Positions 17,092 to 24,588 of a stretch of 64,000 nt of DNA are shown in pieces. How positions within the stretch are numbered: the stretch's first letter is position 1; each line of letters opens with the position of its first letter. Where the stretch lies: NCBI RefSeq assembly GCF_000013865.1, contig NC_007948.1, forward strand, positions 5,136,265 to 5,200,264, in the 5' to 3' direction. This DNA is from Polaromonas sp. JS666 (lineage in GTDB: Bacteria > Pseudomonadota > Gammaproteobacteria > Burkholderiales > Burkholderiaceae_C). Under the pieces are notes generated by a model. It saw nothing but the letters and a program-made list of their open reading frames with translations. It did no database searches and was not told the origin of the DNA. A program made the translations under genes and the position numbers.

Positions 17092-17188
17092 TGCGAATCG
17101 ACGCACCAGCCCATACACCACGGCACCTGACAGCTATTGTTTTTGTAGCCATCGAGTCATGCTGCCGGCCTAACCCTGTCCCGACGCC

Positions 17189-17971
17189 GTGACCGCCCGC
17201 TTCCACGCCGACCTGGCGCTGGTGCCCGGCAGTTCCGTCAGCCTGCCGGATCAGACCGCCCGCCACGTGCAGGTCCTGCGCCTGCAGCCCGGTGATCACA
17301 TCACGCTGTTCAACGGGGCAGGTGAGGGCGGCGGGATCGGCGAAGGTGAGTTTGACGCCACCATTGAACACATGGGCCGCAGCGATGTGCGGGCGATGGT
17401 GGGGGCCTATACCGCAACGCGGCGTGAAACAGACCGCGCCGTCCACCTGGCGCTGGGCATGCCCGCCAATGAACGCATGGACTGGCTGATCGAAAAAGCC
17501 ACCGAACTGGGCGCGGCCAGTATCCAGCCGCTGATGAGCGAACGCAGCGTGCTGCGCATCAAGGGCGAGCGGGCCGACAAGAAGCTGGCGCACTGGCGGG
17601 GCGTGGCCGTGGCGGCATGCGAACAATGCGGCCGTAACCGCCTGCCGGCCATTCGCGAGGTGATGGGCCTTGGCGACTGGCTGAAAGCCCAGGCCGGGCA
17701 GACCGCTGGCGTTACGCAAGATAGCGCGGAGGCAGTGGGCACAAGGCTGCTGCTGTCACTGCAGGCGGGCACACGCCCGCTGGCCCAGGCCGTGGCCAAC
17801 ACCGGTGCCCTGACCTTTCTGAGCGGCCCCGAAGGCGGCCTGAGCCCTGCCGAAGAAGCCGCCGCCATCGCCTGTGGTTTTGTCCCCGTGACCCTGGGCC
17901 CGCGCGTGCTGCGCGCCGAAACCGCGCCGCTGGCCTGCCTGTCGCTGCTGATGCTGGCGTCTGCGCTTTAA
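17189..17971 (+). CDS. rsmE: 16S rRNA m3U1498 methyltransferase RsmE
   Basis: A 260-residue SPOUT methyltransferase. The N-terminal PUA-like part ends near LFNGAGEG. The SPOUT core has the family motifs ATELGAASIQPLMSERS, AACEQCGRNRLP, FLSGPEGGLSPAE and LGPRVLRAETA, the last two making the SAM-binding knot. It starts at GTG 17189. The MFS gene follows after 9 bp. Confidence 0.93.
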   Translation: MTARFHADLALVPGSSVSLPDQTARHVQVLRLQPGDHITLFNGAGEGGGIGEGEFDATIEHMGRSDVRAMVGAYTATRRETDRAVHLALGMPANERMDWLIEKATELGAASIQPLMSERSVLRIKGERADKKLAHWRGVAVAACEQCGRNRLPAIREVMGLGDWLKAQAGQTAGVTQDSAEAVGTRLLLSLQAGTRPLAQAVANTGALTFLSGPEGGLSPAEEAAAIACGFVPVTLGPRVLRAETAPLACLSLLMLASAL

Positions 17972-17980
17972 GCTTTACCC

Positions 17981-19231
17981 ATGAACCGCAACCTCTGGCT
18001 GCTGGCGATCTGCCAGGGTTTGTTTCTGACCAACAACGTCACCTTCATTGCCATCAATGGGCTGGTCGGCCTGAATCTGGCGCCACTGGGCTGGATGGCG
18101 ACGCTGCCCGTCATGGGCTATGTCGTCGGCGGTGCGCTCTCGACCGGGCTGGTGGCGCATACGCAAAGCCGCTTCGGCCGCAAAACCTCGTTCCAGCTCG
18201 GGCTGGCGGTCGCCCTGGCGTCGGCCTTGCTCTGCTGCTATGCGGCTTACAGCAAAAACTTCTGGCTGTTGGTCACGGCGACCGTGGTGGCGGGTTATTA
18301 CAACGCCAATGCGCAGTTGTACCGTTTTGCAGCCGCAGAGTTGGCGCTTCCGGCCTTTCGTGAAAAAGCCATTTCATGGGTGATGGCCGGCGGGCTGATG
18401 GGCGCGGTGGCGGGTCCGAATCTGGCGGCCTACACACGCGGCCTGACCGAGGTGCCCTTTGCCGGCGCCTACCTGGCGCTGGCCGGCGTGGCACTACTGG
18501 CCATGGGGCTGCTGGCCTTCATCCATTTTCCGCCGGCCGAATCCGGCGATGGCCATGGCCGCCGCGCCGGGCCGCCCCAAGCAAGGCCAGCCCCCTCGGG
18601 TGGCAGCGAAGTACACGAAGTGACAAGCGTGGGGGCGCCTGAAGGCCGGCCGCTGGGCCTGATCATGCGCCAGCCGGTCTTCATTGTCGCCGCGGCGGCG
18701 GGTGCGCTGGGCTATGGCGTGATGAACCTCCTGATGGCGGCGACGCCGATTGCCATGCAGGTCTGCGGCCTGCCGTTTTCCGATGTGGCGGTGGTGCTGC
18801 AATGGCATGTGATCGGCATGTTTGCGCCAGGCTTTTTCACCGGCCATCTGATCAAGCGCTACGGCACCCTGCCCATCATGGCGGTGGGTCTGGCACTGAA
18901 CATCCTGTGCGTGGGCATTGCGCTGTCGGGCGTTGATTTCAGGCAGTTTTTGCTTGCGCTGTTTTTACTCGGCCTGGGCTGGAACTTCCTCTTCACCGGC
19001 GGCACTGCACTGGCGCTGACCGCTTACCGCCCCGAAGAAAAAGACAAGGCCCAGGGTGCGCTGAATTTCTGCGTGTTTGCGGTGCTGGCGGTCTCTTCCC
19101 TGGCGTCCGGCGTGCTGGTGACCACCCAGGGCTGGGCACTGCTGAACCTGGGCTCGTTGCTGCCACTGGGTCTGACCGGACTGGCACTGGGCTGGCTTGC
19201 CCTGAAGCAGCGCCGGTACCAAACTGCCTGA
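17981..19231 (+). CDS. MFS transporter with an in-frame repeat in its central loop
   Basis: A 416-residue major-facilitator carrier with about 12 hydrophobic segments, grouped six and six. The sequence HTQSRFGRKTSFQ after TM2 is the MFS loop 2-3 signature. The substrate cannot be told. The central cytoplasmic loop (about 190-222) is lengthened by a dispersed repeat (residues 196-219, ending EVTSVGA), the part of the protein most likely to tolerate it. ATG 17981 is used. The reading frame stays open for 51 codons after the stop (see the entry at 19232). Confidence 0.85.
   Translation: MNRNLWLLAICQGLFLTNNVTFIAINGLVGLNLAPLGWMATLPVMGYVVGGALSTGLVAHTQSRFGRKTSFQLGLAVALASALLCCYAAYSKNFWLLVTATVVAGYYNANAQLYRFAAAELALPAFREKAISWVMAGGLMGAVAGPNLAAYTRGLTEVPFAGAYLALAGVALLAMGLLAFIHFPPAESGDGHGRRAGPPQARPAPSGGSEVHEVTSVGAPEGRPLGLIMRQPVFIVAAAAGALGYGVMNLLMAATPIAMQVCGLPFSDVAVVLQWHVIGMFAPGFFTGHLIKRYGTLPIMAVGLALNILCVGIALSGVDFRQFLLALFLLGLGWNFLFTGGTALALTAYRPEEKDKAQGALNFCVFAVLAVSSLASGVLVTTQGWALLNLGSLLPLGLTGLALGWLALKQRRYQTA
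18566..18636. repeat. Dispersed GC-rich repeat, copy inside the MFS gene
   Basis: Reverse-oriented copy, from CCGGGCCGCCCCAAGCAAGG to GACAAGCGTGGGGGC. It matches the M20 peptidase and sulP copies in orientation relative to coding and in frame (VHEVTSVGA). Confidence 0.85.
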
Positions 19232-19387
19232 GTGGGTGGGCCCGGTTTTTATCCATACTGGGAGCAGCTCGTCGGTCTGCTTGATTCCCTGTTGGGTGCA
19301 GTCGTGAACGGGCGGCAGCCGCAAAGCGGTGACAGCGCCGCCAGCGGCGGCTTGGGTGGGCTGGGCGGCCTGCTGCAAAAAGGCTGA
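19232..19387 (+). pseudogene. Possible remnant of a YidB/DUF937-type gene
   Basis: Fifty-one codons stay open directly after the MFS stop and in the same frame, with the GC3 bias of a gene. From 19271 the peptide reads VGLLDSLLGAVVNG and then a glycine/leucine tail SGGLGGLGGLLQ. That resembles the N-terminus of YidB-type DUF937 proteins, which begin MGLLDSLLG. The start codon is GTC instead of ATG and a TGA stops it after the glycine stretch. I read it as a decayed N-terminal fragment; a chance open frame is the alternative. Confidence 0.35.
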
Positions 19388-19466
19388 GCCGTCGTCCACG
19401 TCCCGCTTTTGTTATCAATTCAATCGCTCACCACGGCTGCAGAGCATGGGCTGCGGGCTGTTTTCT

Positions 19467-20459
19467 CTAAAACCTGGCGTCCAGCCAGTCCTTGAGCGTG
19501 TCAAACACCTGCGCGGCATCCACCTCGTTGAAAATCTCGTGATAGAAGCCCTCGAAGCACTTGCTAGTCACGGTGCCGGGCGCCACGGCCGATGAGCTGG
19601 CGGCAGCCTCCGCAAAAGCGCGGCTGCCTGCGGGGTTGACGAGGCGGTCGGCGCCGGCGTACATCAGCAAGGTGGGCGTGCTCCAGCGGGCGGCGGCCGC
19701 CACGGTGGCCGGCCCTCCGACGGCAATGAACTCACCCAACCGGGAAGATATCTTGTTGTGCACCCGACGGTCAGCCAGGTATTTTTGAACCACCAGGTCA
19801 TCGTGAGAAAGGGCATAGGGGTCCAGCCCATTGCTGACGCACAGATTGGGCGCCAGCCTGGGCATCACGGCCAGCAACAGTTTCTGCAGTGCATTGAGCC
19901 CCGGGTCCAGCGCCGGGGACGACATCACCAGACCGTCCACCGGGCGCATATTGAGCGCGACGAAGCGGCTCACGACAAGACCACCCAGGCTGTGCCCCAG
20001 CAGGATCAAGGGCAGGGGCTGCGGCTCCGGCTGCGAGGCGCTGCCGGCAGGCCGCAAGCGCCTGCAGTGCAGCCGCATATCATCGACCATCTCTGCCAGG
20101 TCTTCGAGCAGGGCTGTGTCATCGGGCAGCACACCGCGCGCGCCACCCGACCGCCCGTGGCCGCGCTGGTCGTAGGCCCGTACTTCAAAACCCCATTCCA
20201 GCAGCCGGCGGGCCACCGGCGCATAGCGGCCGGCGTGCTCGCCCAGACCGTGAACCATCAGCACCACCGCGCGGGGTGGCCGCCTGATCCGGCCCATTTC
20301 ATTGGCCCAGTCATCCAGCGGCCACTCGTACAGCGCCAGGTTTTCGCCGTCGCGGGCAGTGAAGGGCACGACCACCGTGGAGGGTGTGTGGTGAGGCTTC
20401 GATTTGGGGAAAACGACTTTGGGCGCAGTCTTGTTGAAAGAAAAAACAGCCATGCGCAT
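19467..20459 (-). CDS. Alpha/beta hydrolase of the monoacylglycerol lipase / lysophospholipase family
   Basis: A 330-residue serine hydrolase. It has VHGLGEHAGRY (oxyanion region), the nucleophile elbow GHSLGG, an acidic residue in LLMYAGADRLVNP and a histidine in FEGFYHEIFNE, completing the triad. The hydrolase-4 pattern suggests mono- or lysolipid ester cleavage. The start ATG 20459 abuts the M20 peptidase stop (TGAATG), so translation is coupled; ATG 20453 is an alternative. Confidence 0.85.
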   Translation of the reverse strand: MRMAVFSFNKTAPKVVFPKSKPHHTPSTVVVPFTARDGENLALYEWPLDDWANEMGRIRRPPRAVVLMVHGLGEHAGRYAPVARRLLEWGFEVRAYDQRGHGRSGGARGVLPDDTALLEDLAEMVDDMRLHCRRLRPAGSASQPEPQPLPLILLGHSLGGLVVSRFVALNMRPVDGLVMSSPALDPGLNALQKLLLAVMPRLAPNLCVSNGLDPYALSHDDLVVQKYLADRRVHNKISSRLGEFIAVGGPATVAAAARWSTPTLLMYAGADRLVNPAGSRAFAEAAASSSAVAPGTVTSKCFEGFYHEIFNEVDAAQVFDTLKDWLDARF

Positions 20460-21962
20460 TCAACCCGGCATCCGGGCCATGACATGCGCTACCGCTGCGG
20501 TCAGCTTCTTGGCATAGGGCACGTTCAGGAATTCATTGGGCCCATGGGCATTACTCTTGGGGCCCAGCACGCCGCAGACCATCATCTGCGCCTTGGGAAA
20601 GCCATGGCTCAGCATGTTCATGAGCGGGATCGTGCCGCCCTGGCCAATGGTGCCGCAGGGCGCGCCAAAGAAACTCTGCGAGGCATCGTTCAGCGCCTGC
20701 TCAAACCAGGGCACGGTACCGGGGGCGTTCCAGCCGGTGGCGCCGCCGCTGCTTTCAAAGGTGACCCGGGCCTGGTAGGGAGCGTTGTCTTCGAGCAGGG
20801 TTTTCAGTTCCTGCACGGCGGCGCTGGCGTCAATCAGCGGCGGAAAGCGCAGCGAGAGCTTGAAGGCGGTGTAGGGTCGCAGCACATTGCCCGCATCCTG
20901 GAGCGCCGGAAAACCTTCCGCGCCGGTCACGCTCAGGGTGGGCCGCCAGGTGCGGTTGAGCAGCGCCTCCACCGGGTCGTTGGTGGTCGGCAGGGCCAGG
21001 GTGTTTGAGCCTTCGCAGTCGTAGTGGGCCCACGGAAAGCGCTTGTAGATTTCATCGCCCAGAATTTGGGCCGTGGCCTGCGCCTGGGCCAGCCGGTCGG
21101 CCGGGATTTCACAGTGAAAGCTCTGCGGCAGCAGGCGCCCGGTCTTGCTGTCCTCCAGGCGGTCCAGCACCTGCCGCATGATGCGAAAGCTCGACGGCAC
21201 CAGCCCGCTGGCATCGCCCGAATGCACGCCCTCGGTCAGCACCTCGACCTTGAGCACACCGGCCGCATTGCCGCGCAGGCTGGTGGTGAGCCAGAGCTGG
21301 TCGTAATTGCCCGCGCCGGAGTCCAGGCAGACCACCAGCGCCACGTCGCCCAGCCGGTCTTTGAGCGCGTTCACATAGGGCAGCAGGTCATAGGAGCCGC
21401 TTTCTTCGCAGGATTCGATCAGGCCGACGATGCGCGGGTGCGCCACGCCCTGCGCCTTCAGGGCCTGTACCGCGGCAATGCTGGCATACACCGCATAACC
21501 GTCATCGGCGCCGCCGCGGCCATAGAGCTTGCCGTCCTCGTATTTCGGCGTCCACGGGCCCAGGTCATTGCGCCAGCCGGTGAACTCGGGCTGCTTGTCG
21601 AGGTGGCCGTACATCAACACCGTGGGACGTGCCCCCACGCTTGTCGCTTCGCGTACTGCGCTGCCTGACGAAGCCGGAATCTCAAAAAACAGCACCGGCG
21701 TGCGCCCTTCCAGCCGCACGATCTCCAGCGTCAGGCCTTCGACTTTTTGCGCCTCCACCCAGCTGGCGGCGTTGCGCATGACGGTGTCGATGAAACCGTG
21801 CTGCGCCCAGTCGCTGTCAAAAGTGGGCGACTTGGCGGGAATGGCGATGTAGTCGGTGATCTGTTGGACGATGTCGCCGTCCCACTGAGCGGACACCTGC
21901 GACAGGGCTTGGGCGGCGTTGAGGACGCTGGCGGGAATTTCGCGGTGCAGGGGGGCATTCAT
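20460..21962 (-). CDS. M20-family metallopeptidase (dipeptidase-like) with a short in-frame repeat
   Basis: A 500-residue M20 zinc peptidase. Metal ligands and catalytic residues are in YGHLDKQPE, YGRGGADDGYA and ESCEESGSYDL. A dimerisation (lid) domain lies in the middle, and the C-terminal ligand region is HGPNEFLNV. It probably cleaves small peptides in the cytoplasm. I use ATG 21962 with GGAG 9 bp upstream rather than 22001. A 46-bp repeat copy adds about 15 residues (96-110, REATSVGA), directly before the first metal-ligand strand. Confidence 0.88.
   Translation of the reverse strand: MNAPLHREIPASVLNAAQALSQVSAQWDGDIVQQITDYIAIPAKSPTFDSDWAQHGFIDTVMRNAASWVEAQKVEGLTLEIVRLEGRTPVLFFEIPASSGSAVREATSVGARPTVLMYGHLDKQPEFTGWRNDLGPWTPKYEDGKLYGRGGADDGYAVYASIAAVQALKAQGVAHPRIVGLIESCEESGSYDLLPYVNALKDRLGDVALVVCLDSGAGNYDQLWLTTSLRGNAAGVLKVEVLTEGVHSGDASGLVPSSFRIMRQVLDRLEDSKTGRLLPQSFHCEIPADRLAQAQATAQILGDEIYKRFPWAHYDCEGSNTLALPTTNDPVEALLNRTWRPTLSVTGAEGFPALQDAGNVLRPYTAFKLSLRFPPLIDASAAVQELKTLLEDNAPYQARVTFESSGGATGWNAPGTVPWFEQALNDASQSFFGAPCGTIGQGGTIPLMNMLSHGFPKAQMMVCGVLGPKSNAHGPNEFLNVPYAKKLTAAVAHVMARMPG
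21631..21676. repeat. Dispersed GC-rich repeat, short copy inside the M20 peptidase gene
   Basis: Only the first half of the repeat is present, GCCCCCACGCTTGTCGCTTC followed by GCGTACTGCGCTGCC. It is cut off before the central palindrome. Confidence 0.8.
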
Positions 21963-22156
21963 GGGGGCAAACTCCGGGAACGAAAAGTGCGCGCTGGGCA
22001 ATGGCTGCTACTTTACGCTGACCTTAAAAATCGCGCCACTGAATACTGGCGCGGAATGCGACTTACAGCTGCAGTTGCGGCCCCGGCCTGTTTGATCGAT
22101 GATTTCTGGCCCAACTATCTCCTTCATTTAGAGGAGATCCCGCACATGGAGACCTG

Positions 22157-23029
22157 ATGACCCGTCCATCCAGCGAACGACTGCAAGCTACATCCGACCC
22201 TGTTACCGCGCAAACCCCGACATCCATCCGTGTCGGTGTGGGTGGCTGGACCTATGAACCCTGGCGGGGCAACTTCTTTCCGGACGGCCTGCCGCACAGC
22301 CAGGAACTGGCCTACGCAAGCCGCCAGCTCAGCGCCATCGAGGTCAACGGCACCTACTACGGCACGCTCAAGCCGGCCAGCTTCAAAAAGTGGCATGACG
22401 AAACGCCGGATGATTTCGTTTTTTCGCTCAAGGCCTCGCGTTACGCCACCAACCGCCGGGTACTGGCCGAGGCGGGCGACTCGATCACCCGCTTTGTGGA
22501 GAGCGGCATCAGTGAACTGGGCCGCAAGCTCGGCCCCATCGTCTGGCAGTTCATGCCCGGCAAGGTGTTTGAGGCGCAGGATTTCGAGGCCTTCCTGGCG
22601 CTGTTGCCAGCGCAGGTTGATGGGCGAGCGCTGCGCCATGTGGTGGATGTGCGCCATGAAAGCTTCATGGACCCGGCGTACCTGGCGCTGGCGCGGCGTT
22701 ACCGGGTGGCGACGGTGTTTACCGACGCCGACAAGTTCCCCTCGTTTGCCGACCTGACGGGCGACCTCGTCTATGCCCGGCTGATGATGAGCGATGCCGC
22801 ACTGGCCACCGGCTACGCGGAGGCGGCACTGGACGCCTGGGCGGAGCGCGCCCGCCGCTGGGCCGCCGGCGAGACGCCGGAAGACCTGCCGGCCGTAGAG
22901 GCGCCGCCAGCTCCCGTTCGGTCCCGCGAAGTGTTCATTTACTTCATCAATGGCGCGAAGGAAAAGGCACCTGCTGCAGCGATGGCACTGCTGGCACGCC
23001 TGGGCTTCCAGCCAACGCCCGCACCCTGA
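22157..23029 (+). CDS. DUF72 (YecE-type) protein
   Basis: A 290-residue member of the DUF72 TIM-barrel family. Recognisable are VGVGGWTYEPWRGNFFP, IEVNGTYYG, FVFSLKASRYATN, HVVDVRHESF and the C-terminal VFIYFINGAKEKAP. No reaction is established for the family. ATG 22157 follows a three-codon mini-frame (ATG 22146, stop overlapping at 22155-22158), an arrangement that may couple initiation. Confidence 0.85.
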   Translation: MTRPSSERLQATSDPVTAQTPTSIRVGVGGWTYEPWRGNFFPDGLPHSQELAYASRQLSAIEVNGTYYGTLKPASFKKWHDETPDDFVFSLKASRYATNRRVLAEAGDSITRFVESGISELGRKLGPIVWQFMPGKVFEAQDFEAFLALLPAQVDGRALRHVVDVRHESFMDPAYLALARRYRVATVFTDADKFPSFADLTGDLVYARLMMSDAALATGYAEAALDAWAERARRWAAGETPEDLPAVEAPPAPVRSREVFIYFINGAKEKAPAAAMALLARLGFQPTPAP

Positions 23030-23062
23030 AAGTAAAGGCCCGGATTTTTTAACCCGACTTCT

Positions 23063-23917
23063 TCAGGCGTAGTTGGCCATGGCTTCGCCCAGCCGGATGA
23101 GGCGGCCGGGCGCCCAGTCGGGATTGAAGTGCAGCGGTCCGGCGGGAAAGAGCATGACGACCGTCGAGCCGAGCAAAAAGCGGCCCATCTCCTCGCCGCG
23201 CCGCAACACCACAGCGGCCTCGGCGTTGGGGTCGTAGTCCCAGGCGCGCACCTGCTTGCCGCGCGGTGGATTCACCACGCCATGCCACACCGTGGCCATG
23301 CTGCCCACAATGGTGGCGCCGACCAGGATCAGCACAAACGGTCCGCGCGGCGAGTCGAACACGCACACCACACGCTCGTTGCGCGCAAACAGCCCGGGCA
23401 CGCCGCGTGCGGTAACGGGGTTGACGGAAAACAGCTCGCCAGGCACGTGGACCATGCGCGCCAGGCGCCCGTCGCAAGGCATGTGAATGCGGTGGTAATC
23501 CTTGGGGCTCAGGTACAGCGTGGCAAAGCTGCCGTTCTGGAATTGCGCGGCCAACGCGGCGTCGCCACCCACCAGCGCCGTGGTGGAATAGTGGTGCCCC
23601 TTGGCCTGGAAAATCTGGTCATGCTCAATCCGGCCGAACTGGCTGATCGCACCGTCGACCGGCGAAATCAGGTCGGCGTCAGCCAGGGGCCGCACACCGG
23701 GCTTGAGCGCACGGGTGAAAAAATCATTGAATGTCAGGTAACTGGCGATGTCGGAACGGGCGGCTTCCTCCATGTTCACCTGGTATTTGGCAACAAAGCG
23801 ACGAATGATTTCGGTGGTGATCCAGCCACGCTCCCGCGATGCAACGAAACCTGCGAAAGCAGTCAGCGCCTGCTTGGGCAGCAGGTATTGGGGTAGTACG
23901 GAAAAGCGGTGGGACAC
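23063..23917 (-). CDS. psd: Phosphatidylserine decarboxylase proenzyme
   Basis: A 284-residue Psd that makes phosphatidylethanolamine at the inner membrane. The self-cleavage site LGST is intact (Ser251 becomes the pyruvoyl group). The charge-relay segments ISPVDGAIS and SPKDYHRIHMPCDG are both present. Length and start (ATG 23917) are typical. No operon partner. Confidence 0.95.
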   Translation of the reverse strand: MSHRFSVLPQYLLPKQALTAFAGFVASRERGWITTEIIRRFVAKYQVNMEEAARSDIASYLTFNDFFTRALKPGVRPLADADLISPVDGAISQFGRIEHDQIFQAKGHHYSTTALVGGDAALAAQFQNGSFATLYLSPKDYHRIHMPCDGRLARMVHVPGELFSVNPVTARGVPGLFARNERVVCVFDSPRGPFVLILVGATIVGSMATVWHGVVNPPRGKQVRAWDYDPNAEAAVVLRRGEEMGRFLLGSTVVMLFPAGPLHFNPDWAPGRLIRLGEAMANYA

Positions 23918-24032
23918 AGGCGCTGGCGGTAGTGAGGGGAAGAATCATTCTATCGGCGCACACAACACGCCCCCTGTGGCCGCACCCGCACCTCATGCGC
24001 CTGCTCCCGCGAGACCCACAGGATGCGGAGGT

Positions 24033-24230
24033 TCAGTGGGTGGGATAACCGGCTTGCGACAGCGCCGCCGCGATCTTTTGCCGGTCTTGCGTGGTCTGGA
24101 CCATCACCTTTTTACGGGCCAGGTCCACATTGACCTCCGCGGCGGGATCCAGCCCCTTCAGCGTCTGGGTGATCGCGCTGGCGCAGTGCCCGCAGCTCAT
24201 CGAGGGGACATCGAATTCCTTGAGTTCCAT
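24033..24230 (-). CDS. copZ: Copper chaperone, heavy-metal-associated domain
   Basis: A 65-residue single HMA domain with the metal site MSCGHC near residue 11 and the typical beta-alpha-beta-beta-alpha-beta pattern. It would hand Cu(I) to the CopA ATPase encoded divergently. A run of AGG lies 6 bp before the ATG. A CueR-type promoter lies about 195 bp upstream, and a foldback repeat occupies most of that leader. Confidence 0.9.
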   Translation of the reverse strand: MELKEFDVPSMSCGHCASAITQTLKGLDPAAEVNVDLARKKVMVQTTQDRQKIAAALSQAGYPTH

Positions 24231-24255
24231 AAAACCTCCTTGAACAATTGAAGCA

Positions 24256-24417
24256 AGTGCAGTGTTGCATGCTTGATGGAACCCATAAACGCGATGGATG
24301 TTGGGTCAGGGCAAGGCGCAAACCACCGCGATACCCGCCGGTATCGCGCGGATTTGCAACGCCGCCATGGCGCAAAAGACGCGGTTTTATGTTCCAGATA
24401 GCATGCAACACTGCACT
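24256..24417. repeat. MITE-like foldback element with 17-bp perfect terminal inverted repeats
   Basis: AGTGCAGTGTTGCATGC (24256-24272) and its exact complement (24401-24417) bound a 162-bp element. Inside, pairing continues imperfectly (GGAACCCATAAA with TTTATGTTCC), and a central dyad GCGATACC-CGCC-GGTATCGC lies at the middle. It is non-coding and would fold into one long hairpin. It sits in the transcribed leader of copZ. No clear target duplication is visible. Confidence 0.75.
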
Positions 24418-24420
24418 CAC

Positions 24421-24451
24421 AGTTTGAACCTTCCCACGGGGGCAGGGTCAA
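24421..24451 (-). promoter_or_regulatory. CueR-type promoter of copZ
   Basis: On the minus strand TTGACC (24446-24451) and CAAACT (24421-24426) are separated by 19 bp. The spacer holds the dyad ACCCTGCC...GGGAAGGT. A 19-bp spacer with this dyad is the hallmark of MerR/CueR-controlled copper promoters. Confidence 0.85.
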
Positions 24452-24501
24452 CCCGCCCGACCCAAAGTCCCGGCGAATTGAGGGTTATTGGCGGCACAGG
24501 C

Positions 24502-24532
24502 TTGACCCTGCCATGATGGTAAGGTTCAGACT
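24502..24532 (+). promoter_or_regulatory. CueR-type promoter of copA-cueR
   Basis: TTGACC (24502-24507), a 19-bp spacer with the dyad ACCCTGCC...GGTAAGGT, and CAGACT (24527-24532). It has the same architecture as the copZ promoter but faces the other way, so one regulator would drive both arms. Confidence 0.85.
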
Positions 24533-24588
24533 GCGGTTTCGCCTCTTCCCTCCATCCCTCTCCAACCACCTGCCGCAGGAGCGCACCC

